Below, piece after piece: positions 7,886-17,900 of a stretch of 43,510 nt of DNA (positions within the stretch are counted from its first letter, which is position 1; each line of letters opens with the position of its first letter). The notes beneath the pieces were generated by a model. That model was not told the origin of the DNA. It was given only the letters and a program-made list of their open reading frames with translations, and searched no databases. The stretch is taken from assembly GCA_964584495.1 (NCBI GenBank), contig CAZPAH010000006.1, positions 1-43,510 on the forward strand, given 5' to 3'. A program made the translations under genes and the position numbers. This DNA is from CAZPAH01 sp964584495. Its GTDB lineage: Bacteria; Krumholzibacteriota; Krumholzibacteriia; Krumholzibacteriales; Krumholzibacteriaceae.

Positions 7886-8821
7886 ATGAAAGACAACCGG
7901 GACAACCTGATCGATTTCGCCGGGGGGATGGCCTTCGAGGATATCCTCAGCAATCCGATACTCGATATAGCCGCCAGGTTCTGGGACGAGGAGAGATATG
8001 AGGCCTTCAGGGTATGTTACCGCTCCATGAGGCGGATCGACGATCTTGTCGACGAAACTAAAGAGGCCGGAGCTGCGGTCACGCCCGAAGAATCGGCGAG
8101 GTTGAAAGAGACGATATCGCGGTGGATCGATTCCGTCAAAAAGGGCCGGGGAGAAGGAGAGTTCGACCTCAAATTCAAGGATATCGCGGCCCGATACAGA
8201 ATTCCTTTCTGGCCGTGGGATAGGCTCAGCGCTGCGATGTCTTACGATCTCGACCACGACGGCTACCTCTCTTTCAGGGTTTTCCTTCGCTACTGCGAGG
8301 GCGCGGCGGTCGCCCCCGCTTCCGTCTTCGTTCACCTTTGCGGTCTGGCCCCCGATAACGGTGGATTCCTGCCGCCTGCATACGATATAAGAAAAGCGGC
8401 GAGGCCCCTTGCAATCTTCTCCTATATCGCCCACATACTGCGCGATTTCAGGAAGGACTGCCTCAAGGGGCTGAACTGCTTCGCTGAAGATCTATTGAGC
8501 AGGCGCTCCTTGACCCGTTCCGATCTCCGATCGATCGCGGAGGGAGGAAGAATCGACGGGAACTTCCGCGCACTGATCGCAGATTACATCGGCATAGCCC
8601 ATTATTACGAGAAGATGGCCCTTGAGACCTTCGATTGGATCCTTCCTCGGCTTGAGAGCCGCTACCAGCTGAGCCTGATGATGATCCATGCGCTATACCT
8701 GCAGATCATAGAGAGAATAAACGCCGAGTCGGGTTCATTCACCGAGGAAGAGACGACCCCGTCAAAGGCTGAGATGATGGAAAGGATCAAGCTCACCGTA
8801 TCATCATTCAACCCGGCCTGA
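7886..8821 (+). CDS. Squalene/phytoene synthase family protein
   Basis: The predicted 311-residue enzyme belongs to the head-to-head trans-isoprenyl diphosphate synthases, which make squalene or phytoene from two prenyl diphosphates. Both Asp-rich Mg-diphosphate motifs are present: DDLVD at residues 52-56 within RSMRRIDDLVDE, and DFRKD at 187-191 within HILRDFRKDCLKG. Between them LSFRVFLRYCEGAAVAPASV matches the family's middle region. The ATG at 7886 gives the expected N-terminal length, although its Shine-Dalgarno GAGGA is unusually close. A GTG at 7817, overlapping the preceding stop, would add 23 unlikely residues. The gene lies 59 bp after the TPR gene and 55 bp before the MOCOS-like gene. 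No cyclase or desaturase is nearby, so the product cannot be named. Confidence 0.85.
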   Translation: MKDNRDNLIDFAGGMAFEDILSNPILDIAARFWDEERYEAFRVCYRSMRRIDDLVDETKEAGAAVTPEESARLKETISRWIDSVKKGRGEGEFDLKFKDIAARYRIPFWPWDRLSAAMSYDLDHDGYLSFRVFLRYCEGAAVAPASVFVHLCGLAPDNGGFLPPAYDIRKAARPLAIFSYIAHILRDFRKDCLKGLNCFAEDLLSRRSLTRSDLRSIAEGGRIDGNFRALIADYIGIAHYYEKMALETFDWILPRLESRYQLSLMMIHALYLQIIERINAESGSFTEEETTPSKAEMMERIKLTVSSFNPA

Positions 8822-8876
8822 AGTCCGATTCCACCTTCACCGGGGATATCCCGGGCAGGGCCGGCATGGGAGGAAA

Positions 8877-10310
8877 ATGACAGTGAAATCCGCTAAGACG
8901 GCGTCACGAGACAGCTACACCAAAAAGGAATACGCATCCTTCCTCGAGCGTTACCCGGAATACGAGACAACCTCGGTCCTCGACGAAATCAGGGATAAAG
9001 ATTTTTCCAGGCTGGATGCTCAGGGACATATCTACCTCGACTACACGGGGGCCGGGCTTTACGGCGACTCGCAGGTCAGGAGGCACCTGGAATTTCTCTT
9101 GGGAACGGTCCTCGGCAATCCGCACTCCTCTAACCCGATCTCGTCTCAAACGACCGGCCTGGTGGAGCGCTGCAGGGGCCGCATACTCTCCTATTTCAAT
9201 GCCTCTCCCGACGAGTACGTACCGATCTTCACGGCCAACGCCAGCCACGCCCTCAAGCTCGTGGGGGAATCATACCCCTTCTCAACCGGCGACATTTTTC
9301 TTCTCAGCTTCGACAATCATAATTCCGTCAACGGGATACGAGAGTTCGACAGGGCCCGGGGTGCCGTAACTAAATATCTGCCCGTCATCCCCCCAGATCT
9401 CAGAATCTCCGAAGAGACACTGGAAGAGCACCTGGCCTCGGGCGGCGGCGCGCGCAACAAGCTCTTCGCCTTCCCGGCACAGTCGAACTTCTCGGGGGTC
9501 CAGTATCCGCTCGAATGGATAGAGAAGGCAAGATCCCGCGGTTGGGACGTGCTGATCGACGCCGCGGCTTTCGTGCCCACCAACAGGCTCGATCTGGGCC
9601 GTTTCCACCCCGATTACGCGGCGGTCTCCTTCTATAAAATGTTCGGGTACCCGACCGGCGTCGGCGTCCTCCTCGCCAGGCGGGAGGCCCTCAAGAAGCT
9701 CCGGCGACCCTGGTTCGCGGGGGGAACGATAACGGTAGCCTCGGTCCAGGCCGACAAGTATTTCCTGGCACCCGGGGCGGAAGGGTTCGAGGACGGCACA
9801 CTCAACTTCACGAGCTTCCCGGCTATAGAGTTCGGTCTTGATTTCATAGACTCGATCGGGATCGATATCATACACGAGAGGGTCCGCTGCCTCACGGGCT
9901 ACCTTCTGGATAATCTGCTGGAACTGAGGCACGGCAACGGGAAACCCCTGATAAGGCTTTACGGCCCCACCGACACGGTTATGCGCGGAGGAACGTTGGC
10001 GATCAATGTCTACGACGGCTCCGGAAAGGGGATCGATCACCTGGACATAGAGGAAAGGGCCAACAGGTGGATGATCTCGCTTAGAACCGGTTGTTTCTGC
10101 AATCCCGGCGCCAGAGAGATGGCCCTGGGGTTCTCCAAGGACGAGCTGGTAGGCTGTCTCGATCTTCCGGGTTCCCGAATGACGGCCGACGAATTCAGGC
10201 AATGTATCGACGGGAAAAGCACGGGGGCGGTCCGCGTCTCGGTAGGACCCGTGACAAACTTCGCCGATGTAAGCTCTTTCCTCAGGTTCATCGAGGGATT
10301 CATGGAATAG
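8877..10310 (+). CDS. MOCOS-type class V aminotransferase (cysteine desulfurase-like)
   Basis: This 477-residue PLP enzyme is most like the N-terminal sulfurase domain of eukaryotic molybdenum-cofactor sulfurase. Seen are HIYLDYTGAGLYGDSQV (about 51-67), LGNPHSSNPISS (79-90), FTANASHALKLVGESYPF (118-135), DNHNSVNGIREF (146-157), the PLP-lysine segment SFYKMFGYPTGVG with Lys254, and LRTGCFCNPG with Cys406 and Cys408, where MOCOS carries its persulfide cysteine. The C-terminal MOSC domain of eukaryotic MOCOS is absent; the protein ends after the small aminotransferase domain. By family it would mobilise sulfur from cysteine, but the acceptor is unknown. The ATG follows GGGAGGAAA. It stands directly behind the squalene/phytoene synthase-like gene, an association I cannot explain from known pathways. 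Confidence 0.85.
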   Translation: MTVKSAKTASRDSYTKKEYASFLERYPEYETTSVLDEIRDKDFSRLDAQGHIYLDYTGAGLYGDSQVRRHLEFLLGTVLGNPHSSNPISSQTTGLVERCRGRILSYFNASPDEYVPIFTANASHALKLVGESYPFSTGDIFLLSFDNHNSVNGIREFDRARGAVTKYLPVIPPDLRISEETLEEHLASGGGARNKLFAFPAQSNFSGVQYPLEWIEKARSRGWDVLIDAAAFVPTNRLDLGRFHPDYAAVSFYKMFGYPTGVGVLLARREALKKLRRPWFAGGTITVASVQADKYFLAPGAEGFEDGTLNFTSFPAIEFGLDFIDSIGIDIIHERVRCLTGYLLDNLLELRHGNGKPLIRLYGPTDTVMRGGTLAINVYDGSGKGIDHLDIEERANRWMISLRTGCFCNPGAREMALGFSKDELVGCLDLPGSRMTADEFRQCIDGKSTGAVRVSVGPVTNFADVSSFLRFIEGFME

Positions 10311-10481
10311 AGGTCCGGCCGCCACCACACGGAGTCTTTCCCCATTGTTGACGGCATTAGAACCGCCTTTGCATGGAAACGGCCCCATAGATCGGCAGAA
10401 TTTCTGCAACCTTACCCACCGGAATTCGTAAATATATTATGTACTTAATACCCGGGATCGTCAGTCATAGGGAGAATTATC

Positions 10482-11540
10482 ATGAGAGCGCTGCAAAAAG
10501 TGACGATATTGACTCTGATCCTCGCCTTCGCGGCCGGACTTTCGGGCTGCGGCGGCAATTCGCATTCCAAGACGGAAAATGACAAGGACAAAAAACCGGT
10601 CGTCCCCGTCGAGGTCGCGGAGGTTCTCAACGGTAACATAGCGGCCTACTTCACCGGAACCGCTCTTGTGGAGGCCGAAGAGGAAACCGACGTGGTCGCC
10701 AAGGTGGGAGGCGTTGTCGAAAAGATCTTCGTTGAGGAGGGAGATTACGTCAAGGCGGGGCAGGTGCTGGCAAAGCTCGATGACGAGATGATCTCGGTCC
10801 GTCTCGCCCAGGCGGAAGCGACGTTGAAAAAGCTCGAGAGCAACTTCAGGCGCAACGAGGACCTTCACAAGAAGAAACTGGTTAGCACCGAGGTTTATCA
10901 GCAGGTCAAGTACGAATACGAGCAGCAGAAAGCGGCCTACGAGCTCGAGAAGCTCAGCCTCGATTACACCTCGATCCGGACCCCTATCAGCGGCGTCGTT
11001 GCGGAGCGGAAGGTCAAAGTCGGAAACATGATAATCCAGAACGCCCCCGTTTTCCGGGTCACAGGACTGAACCCGATCATCGCCGTCCTTCACGTTCCTG
11101 AGCGCCAGCTCGGAAAGATCAGGCCCGGTCTCGAGGCCCATCTCCTTATAGACGCGCTCGATCATGAAGAATTCTCAGGCAGCATTAAAAGAATAAGCCC
11201 CGTCGTCGACCCGGCTACCGGCACTGTAAAGGTGACGATAGAGACGCACGATCCCTCCGGGCGGCTGCGTCCCGGCATGTTCGCCCGGATCGAGATCATC
11301 TACGATGTTCACGCGAATATAATAAAAGCCCCCAAAGAAGCTATCATATCGGAAGATAAGCTGTCCCACGTTTTTGTCGTGCGCGACAGCGTGGCCTACC
11401 GCCAGGATATAGAGATCGGCTATATAAACACGACGCATGTCGAGGTCCTGAAGGGTCTCGAGGCGGGAGATACCCTGGTAACGATAGGCAAGGGAAGCCT
11501 CAAGGACAGCACAAGGGTCGATATCGTAAAGCCGCGATGA
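10482..11540 (+). CDS. RND efflux periplasmic adaptor lipoprotein (HlyD/AcrA family)
   Basis: The 352-residue membrane-fusion protein has a lipoprotein signal ending in AAGLSGC, so it should be anchored by lipid at Cys22 or so on the periplasmic side. The lipoyl-like half-motif VVAKVGGVVEKIFVEEGDYV is followed by a coiled-coil hairpin (about residues 105-165, rich in Lys, Glu, Gln and Leu) and the second lipoyl half, LDYTSIRTPISGVVAERKVKVG written in shorter form as TPISGVVAERKVKVG. Beta-barrel and membrane-proximal domains end with LKGLEAGDTLVTIG. It should link the downstream RND permeases to an outer-membrane channel. No channel gene is next to it, so a TolC must come from elsewhere. It is the first of a (+) cluster; 171 bp separate it from the preceding gene. 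Confidence 0.92.
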   Translation: MRALQKVTILTLILAFAAGLSGCGGNSHSKTENDKDKKPVVPVEVAEVLNGNIAAYFTGTALVEAEEETDVVAKVGGVVEKIFVEEGDYVKAGQVLAKLDDEMISVRLAQAEATLKKLESNFRRNEDLHKKKLVSTEVYQQVKYEYEQQKAAYELEKLSLDYTSIRTPISGVVAERKVKVGNMIIQNAPVFRVTGLNPIIAVLHVPERQLGKIRPGLEAHLLIDALDHEEFSGSIKRISPVVDPATGTVKVTIETHDPSGRLRPGMFARIEIIYDVHANIIKAPKEAIISEDKLSHVFVVRDSVAYRQDIEIGYINTTHVEVLKGLEAGDTLVTIGKGSLKDSTRVDIVKPR

Positions 11541-11650
11541 ATATTCCGTACGGACCCTTCCGCTCGGAATCCGTGATACGGTTTTATACAATTAAATCAG
11601 GAGCCGGCACCGGGCATCACAATCGATCGAGAGGAAAAAACTAGCAGGAA

Positions 11651-14600
11651 ATGAAAATCATCGATATCTCCATCAAGCGGCGTGTAACTATAGCCATGTT
11701 CACACTTGCGGTGATACTTTTCGGCACCGTTTCTTTTTTCCGGCTCAAGATAAACCTTCTGCCCGAGCTGACCTATCCGACCCTGACGATCAGAACGGAA
11801 TACGAGGGGGCCGCTCCGGCCGAGATCGAGACCCTAATCTCGAAACCGATAGAGGAAGCCCTCGGCGTCGTTAAAAACGTCAATCGTGTTAGCTCGATAT
11901 CCCGGTCCGGGCAATCAGACGTTCTTCTGGAGTTCGCCTGGGGAACGGACATGGACTACGCCAGCCTCGACGTCAGGGAGAAGCTCGACGTGCTCGAGCT
12001 TCCGCTCGAGGTCAGGCGTCCCTCCATCCTGCGTTTCGACCCTTCCCTCGATCCGATCATGCGGTTCGGATTTTTCAAGAAATCCTACGCGGCCCCCGCC
12101 AAGGAGGACGGCGGCGGGCGTACCGAGGAAACGGCCGATTCCAGGACGGGATTCAACGAGGAAGAATTGAAATACCTCCGGCGCTTCGCCGAGGAAGAGA
12201 TAAAAAAGGAGCTCGAGGCGGCCCTCGGAGTGGCGGCGGTCAAGGTCAGCGGCGGATTGGAGGACGAGATACAGATCCTCGTCGACCAGGGAAAGCTCGC
12301 GCAGCTCAATCTTCCCGTCGACCGGCTCGCCATGCAGATCGGCGCGGAGAACGTCAACCTTTCGGGCGGCAGGCTGGAGGAGGGAACCCAGGAGTACCTC
12401 GTAAGAACCCTTAATCAGTTCCAGTCGGTGAACGAGATCGGAGAAGTAATAATCTCCACAAAGGACGGCATTCCAACCTACCTCAAGGATATCGCCGACG
12501 TCAGGCACGGCTACAAGGAGCGCAAGGCGATCACGCGCCTTGACGGCGAAGAGGCGATCGAGATCGCGATTTACAAGGAAGGCGACGCGAATACCGTTGC
12601 AGTCGCGCGCGAGGTCGGTAAAAGGCTGAAGAGGGTGAACGGTATACTTCCGGAAGGGTACCAGCTGGTCGAGGTCTACAACCAGTCCACTTTCATATCG
12701 CAGGCGGTCAACGAGGTCATACAGGCCGCAGTGATCGGCGGCATCCTTGCGATCATCATCCTCTATTTCTTCCTCCAGAATTTCTGGTCGACGATCATTA
12801 TCTCACTGTCGATCCCGGTATCGGTCATTGCGACATTCAACATGATGTACAGCGCCAAGCTCTCGCTGAATATCATGTCCCTGGGTGGAATAGCCCTCGG
12901 GATCGGGATGCTGCTCGATAATTCGATCGTGGTCCTCGAAAATATCGCCCGTCACAGGGACAGGGGGAAGACCGTCTTGGAGGCGGCGCGGGACGGGGCT
13001 GGAGAAGTGGGCAAGGCAGTCACCGCCTCCACCCTCACTACCGTAGCGGTCTTCCTCCCTCTGGTCTTCGTGAGCGGCATTTCCGGGCAGCTGTTTCGCG
13101 ACCAGGCGCTGACCGTAACCTTCTCGCTTCTCGCTTCCCTCGTCGTGGCCCTGACCCTCATCCCGATGCTCGCTTCGATCCAGCACGGCGGTGAACAGGA
13201 AGAGCCCGCAGCGGATAAAAAGCCGCCGAGGACGAAGATAGGCGGCTGGCTGCGAAGGGCTGGGGTTATCCTGTTCACGACGATCCCCGTTCTCTTCGTG
13301 AAGATGATCAGATTTGTCGTGAGGAAGGTCTCCGGCGGGATCATGTTCCTCTTGCGCCCGCTTCTGCGCGGTTTCAAGAAGGGATATGACCTGCTCGAGG
13401 AAAAGTATTATCTGGGCTTGAAGTGGTCTCTCTCCCACAGGGCAAGGGTTGTCTCAATAGCTCTGCTTCTCTTCGTCGGATCCCTCTTTCTCATCCCGGT
13501 GCTCGGTGTCGAGCTGATTCCACAGCTTTCGCAGGGGGAATTCAGGGTAGAGTTCCGTCTTTCCCCTGGAACCCCCCTCGATGTCACCGATGAAATGATC
13601 GCCGGCGTGCAGAAGGCGGCCGCCGGTATCGACGGAATCACGACGACCTTTTCCGTTGCCGGATCGGGAAACAGGATGGACGCCAATCCCGAGCAGGGAG
13701 GAGAGAACTGGGGGGAGTTGAGCGTGGCGATGGTTCCGGGATCGAGAAGATCCGATGAAGAGAGGGTAATGGAGGAGCTTAGAAAGAGTATGCACGGCAC
13801 TCCCGATCTTCAGTACAAGTTCTTCCGTCCCACCCTGTTCACCTTCAAGACCCCGATCGAGATAGAGGTGGCGGGGTACGATCTCAGGAACCTCAAGAAG
13901 ATCAGCAACGATATAGCGATGAAGCTGGAAGCATCCTCCCGGTTCGCCGACGTGAAGTCGACGATGCGCAGCGGCCACCCGGAGATACAGATCAAGTTCG
14001 ACCGGGAAAAGGCGGCCTCTCTCGGATTCGCCGTATACCAGGTCGCCGACCGTGTCGTAAGCAAGGTTCGCGGCGACGTCGCGACACGGTATTCCTGGCA
14101 CGACAGGAAGATAGACGTTCTCGTCCGGGCGAGCGAGAACGACCGCAACTCGATCGAAAAGATCAAGAAGCTGATCATAAACCCGGAGAGCGATAAGCCG
14201 GTGCCGCTTGAAGCGGTGGCGGACATTACGATCGATACCGGCCCCGGCGAGATCCGACGGATCGATCAGGAGAGGGTGGCGATCGTCACGGCGAACCTCA
14301 ACTACGGCGACCTCGGATCGGCCGCAGAGGAGATAGGCTCGATCGTCGGGGGCATACCGAGGCCCGCCGACATGTCCGTTAATATCGCCGGGCAGAACAG
14401 GGAAATGATAATGTCTTTCAGATCCCTGCAGCTCGCGCTTCTCTTGGCCATATTCCTCGTCTACCTGGTGATGGCATCGCAGTTCGAATCCTTTCTTCAT
14501 CCATTCGTGATCCTTTTCACGATCCCGCTGGCGCTTATCGGAGCGGTTTTCGCCCTGTGGATCACGGGAATGACGATTAGCGTCGTCGTCTTCATCGGGT

Positions 14601-14908
14601 TGATCCTGCTGGCGGGGATCGTGGTGAACAACGCCATCGTGCTAATCGATCTGATAAACCAGCTCAGAAGCGCCGGCATGGAGAAGATGCAGGCGATCGT
14701 CGAGGGGGGCCGTTCCAGGCTCAGGCCGATCCTGATGACGATGCTCACAACGACCCTCGGACTTCTTCCCCTGGCAATCGGACTCGGGGAGGGCGCCGAG
14801 TTGAGATCTCCGATGGCGATAACGGTAATAGGAGGGCTGACCGTTTCCACCCTTCTCACCCTGATCGTGATCCCGGTGGTATACTCGATAGTCGACAGAA
14901 AGAAGTAG
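11651..14908 (+). CDS. RND efflux permease (AcrB/MdtB-like), first of a tandem pair
   Basis: The 1085-residue inner-membrane pump has the standard RND layout: TM1 near residues 10-30, a large periplasmic porter loop, TM2-6, a second porter loop and TM8-12. It starts MKIIDISIKRRVTIAMF, as the family does. The TM4 relay segment reads GIGMLLDNSIVVLENI, with one Asp followed by Asn rather than the Asp-Asp of AcrB. In TM10, LAGIVVNNAIVLIDLI has Asn where AcrB has its relay lysine. Such variants are common in AcrB-like pumps of non-model phyla. Between TM6 and TM7 it carries an extra stretch (about 510-580) with a Lys/Pro/Glu-rich linker and two hydrophobic or amphipathic helices, explaining the length above the usual 1030-1050. 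The substrate is unknown. It is 110 bp after the adaptor and 21 bp before the second permease. Confidence 0.93.
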   Translation: MKIIDISIKRRVTIAMFTLAVILFGTVSFFRLKINLLPELTYPTLTIRTEYEGAAPAEIETLISKPIEEALGVVKNVNRVSSISRSGQSDVLLEFAWGTDMDYASLDVREKLDVLELPLEVRRPSILRFDPSLDPIMRFGFFKKSYAAPAKEDGGGRTEETADSRTGFNEEELKYLRRFAEEEIKKELEAALGVAAVKVSGGLEDEIQILVDQGKLAQLNLPVDRLAMQIGAENVNLSGGRLEEGTQEYLVRTLNQFQSVNEIGEVIISTKDGIPTYLKDIADVRHGYKERKAITRLDGEEAIEIAIYKEGDANTVAVAREVGKRLKRVNGILPEGYQLVEVYNQSTFISQAVNEVIQAAVIGGILAIIILYFFLQNFWSTIIISLSIPVSVIATFNMMYSAKLSLNIMSLGGIALGIGMLLDNSIVVLENIARHRDRGKTVLEAARDGAGEVGKAVTASTLTTVAVFLPLVFVSGISGQLFRDQALTVTFSLLASLVVALTLIPMLASIQHGGEQEEPAADKKPPRTKIGGWLRRAGVILFTTIPVLFVKMIRFVVRKVSGGIMFLLRPLLRGFKKGYDLLEEKYYLGLKWSLSHRARVVSIALLLFVGSLFLIPVLGVELIPQLSQGEFRVEFRLSPGTPLDVTDEMIAGVQKAAAGIDGITTTFSVAGSGNRMDANPEQGGENWGELSVAMVPGSRRSDEERVMEELRKSMHGTPDLQYKFFRPTLFTFKTPIEIEVAGYDLRNLKKISNDIAMKLEASSRFADVKSTMRSGHPEIQIKFDREKAASLGFAVYQVADRVVSKVRGDVATRYSWHDRKIDVLVRASENDRNSIEKIKKLIINPESDKPVPLEAVADITIDTGPGEIRRIDQERVAIVTANLNYGDLGSAAEEIGSIVGGIPRPADMSVNIAGQNREMIMSFRSLQLALLLAIFLVYLVMASQFESFLHPFVILFTIPLALIGAVFALWITGMTISVVVFIGLILLAGIVVNNAIVLIDLINQLRSAGMEKMQAIVEGGRSRLRPILMTMLTTTLGLLPLAIGLGEGAELRSPMAITVIGGLTVSTLLTLIVIPVVYSIVDRKK

Positions 14909-14929
14909 AAGGATTACCCGGCACAGAAG

Positions 14930-17900
14930 ATGAAAATAACCGACGCATCGCTTCGCCGACCCGTAACGACAATGATGATATTCGTCTGTTTCATCGTTCT
15001 CGGCATCATTTCGGCGAGACTCCTTCCGATGGAATTCTTCCCCGACCTCGATCTCCCCTTTATCTTCATAGATATTCCCTATCCCGGCTCCACACCCGAG
15101 GAGATCGAGCGGCAGATCACCAAGCCCGCCGAAGAGGTGCTCGCCACGATCAGCGGTATCGAGGAGATGGAATCCAACTCGTGGGAAAGCGGCTCCTGGA
15201 TCCGTCTGAACTTTGCATGGGGGATCGACGCCAATATAAAGGCCCTCGAGGCCAAGGAGAAGCTCGACGGGATAAGGCACCTTTTTCCTTCGGACCTCGA
15301 AAGGTTCTACATAAGGAAATGGTCGTCTTCGGACATGGAGATGCTCACGCTGCGGATATCGAGCAACCGCGACCTTTCGAACTCGTACGACATGCTTAAC
15401 CGCAATATCAAGCGCCGCATAGAAAGGATCGACGGAATATCGAAGGTCGACCTTTACGGTGTCGAGAAGAAAGAGATCAGGATACAGCTTTCGGCCGACC
15501 GCATCATCGAGCACGGCATCGACATCAACCGGCTCACGCGAACGCTGGCCCGGAGCAACTTTCTCGTAACGGCTGGAAAGATAACCGACTCGAACCGCCG
15601 GTTCGTCGTAAGGCCGACGGGGGAATTCACCAACACCGAGGAAATAGGCGATATAGTGGTCGGCGAGAACAATATCCACCTGCGCGATATAGCCGATATA
15701 ACATACGCGCATCCCAAGCTGAACTACGGACGCCACCTGAACCGGCGTTACGCCATCGGACTCGATATCTTCAAGGAAGCGGGGGCCAACCTCGTCAACA
15801 CGACGAAGACCGTTATGGCGGAGATAGAGGAGATCAAGAAACTCCCCGAGATGGAAGGCATCAGCATCTACTACATGAACGACCAGGCCGAAGGGGTCAA
15901 GGAGTCGTTGAACGAGATTCTCAAAGCCGGTCTGATCGGAGGCTGCCTGGCGGTACTTATTCTCTATTTTTTCCTCAGGAGATGGTCGACCACGCTCATG
16001 GTCTCGCTGGCCGTTCCCCTCTCTCTCCTCATCACCCTCACCTTCATGTATTTCCTCGGCATCTCGCTCAACATAATGTCGATGATGGGGCTGATGCTTG
16101 CCATCGGGATGCTCGTCGACAACGCCGTCGTCGTGACCGAATCGATACACAGGCACCAGCTTCTCTCCCCCGGATCGAAGGATGCGGTTTCCACGGGGGT
16201 CAATGAGGTGGGCCTGGCGGTTACGGCGGGCACGTTGACGACGGCGATCGTATTTCTTCCCAACATAATCAACCCGAGGGACGAAGTTTCCATCTACCTC
16301 AAGCATGTGGCGATCACGATCTGCATAGCGCTGGGGGTCTCTCTTCTTCTCGCCCAGACTATCGTCCCACTTCTCGCTTCCAGGATGAAGCCGCCGAGGA
16401 AAAGGGAAAAAACGACCCTTATTGACAAATTGATAAAAAGTTACGTGGTCGCGCTCGGTTGGACGGTCGCCCACCGTCGGGCGACCGTGGGGATCATCCT
16501 TTTGATCCTGTTCAGCATCGCCGTTCCCATCAAGCTGGTGAAGATGAATATGTTCGACAAGCCCGACAGCAGGACCTTCCGCCTTCACTACCATATAAAC
16601 GGCAGCTATACGGTGGAGAAGGTGGAGCAGACGGTCGACATATACGAGAACTACCTATTCGCAAACCAGGAAAAATTCGAGATAGAATCGATTTACACCT
16701 ACTACCAGAACAACTACGCCATGTCGACCATCATCCTCAAGGAGGGCGAGGGCGCGAAAAGATCGGTCGAGGATATACAGGAAGATATCAAGAAGGATCT
16801 GCCCAAGCTCGCCATCGCCAACCCTTCCTTCGACTGGGATTCCCCCGGGGGCGGCGGGGAGTCGATCCGGATCCAGCTCACCGGAAAGTCGAGCGAGCAG
16901 CTTGTCAAGCTTTCCCACGAGGTGGCATGGTTCCTCGGGCAGATCGAGGGCTTCAACGACGTCAGGTCCCAGGCGGAGGCGGGCGAGAAGGAGGTTCAGG
17001 TGGTAGTCGACCGGAAGAGGGCCCGGCAGCTCGGATTTTCTTCACAGCAGATCGCGAACGTCGTCTCGGCGGCGATGCGGGGGATCAACCTCAGGCGATT
17101 CAGGGATGAAGACGGCGAAATAGAGATGAGGCTGGAATTCCAGGACAGCGACCAGCAATCCCTCGAGCAGCTCCAGAATATCCCCCTTGTAAACGACGAA
17201 GGAATGCCGGTGAAGCTCGCCTCCCTCGCCGATTTCAGGATCCGGAGCGGACCGAGTCACATATTCCGCCGAAACCGTACGACGGCGATGACGGTTCGGG
17301 CCAACCTGAAAGGTATAACCGTTTCCGAGGCGAAAGAGAAAATCGGCTTTGTCCTTAAGAACTTCCATTTCCCCGCCGGTTACTCCTGGAGCTACGGACA
17401 GGGCTTCGACGACGAGGAGGAAACCCTCAACACCATGCTGATCAACCTTCTCATGGCCCTCGCCCTGATCTACTTCCTCATGGCGGCCTTGTTCGAATCC
17501 CTGATATTCCCCTCGGCGATATGGACACAGATACTATTCGCCGTAGTAGGCGTTTACTGGTTCTTCCTTATCACCGGGACCGAGATGTCTCTTATGGGGC
17601 TTATCGGCATACTTATATTGATCGGCGTCGTTGTGAACAACGGCATCGTCCTTATCGACCATGTGAACCAGCTCCGGGCGAAGGGAATTCCGCGTGACCG
17701 CGCGATCATAGAGGCCGGAAGGGACCGTATGCGGCCGATATTGATGACCGCGGGCACCACCGTCCTCAGCCTCGTCCCCCTCTGCATCGTGGGAACGGAA
17801 CTCGGAGGGGACGGTCCTCCCTACTTCCCGATGGCCCGCGCGATAGTCGGTGGACTTACATTTTCCACTATCATTACCCTCCTGGTTCTTCCTACAATCT

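Noticed and set aside
8877..10310. Calling the class V aminotransferase IscS/SufS
   Set aside because: The NPHSS, DNHNSVNGIRE and RTGCFCNPG motifs match the MOCOS branch rather than IscS/SufS, and no Fe-S assembly genes are adjacent.
14642..16594. 650-codon minus-strand frame across the two RND permease genes
   Set aside because: It is a shadow spanning the end of one clear gene and the start of the next; its composition (rich in Arg, His and Asp) is that of an antisense translation.
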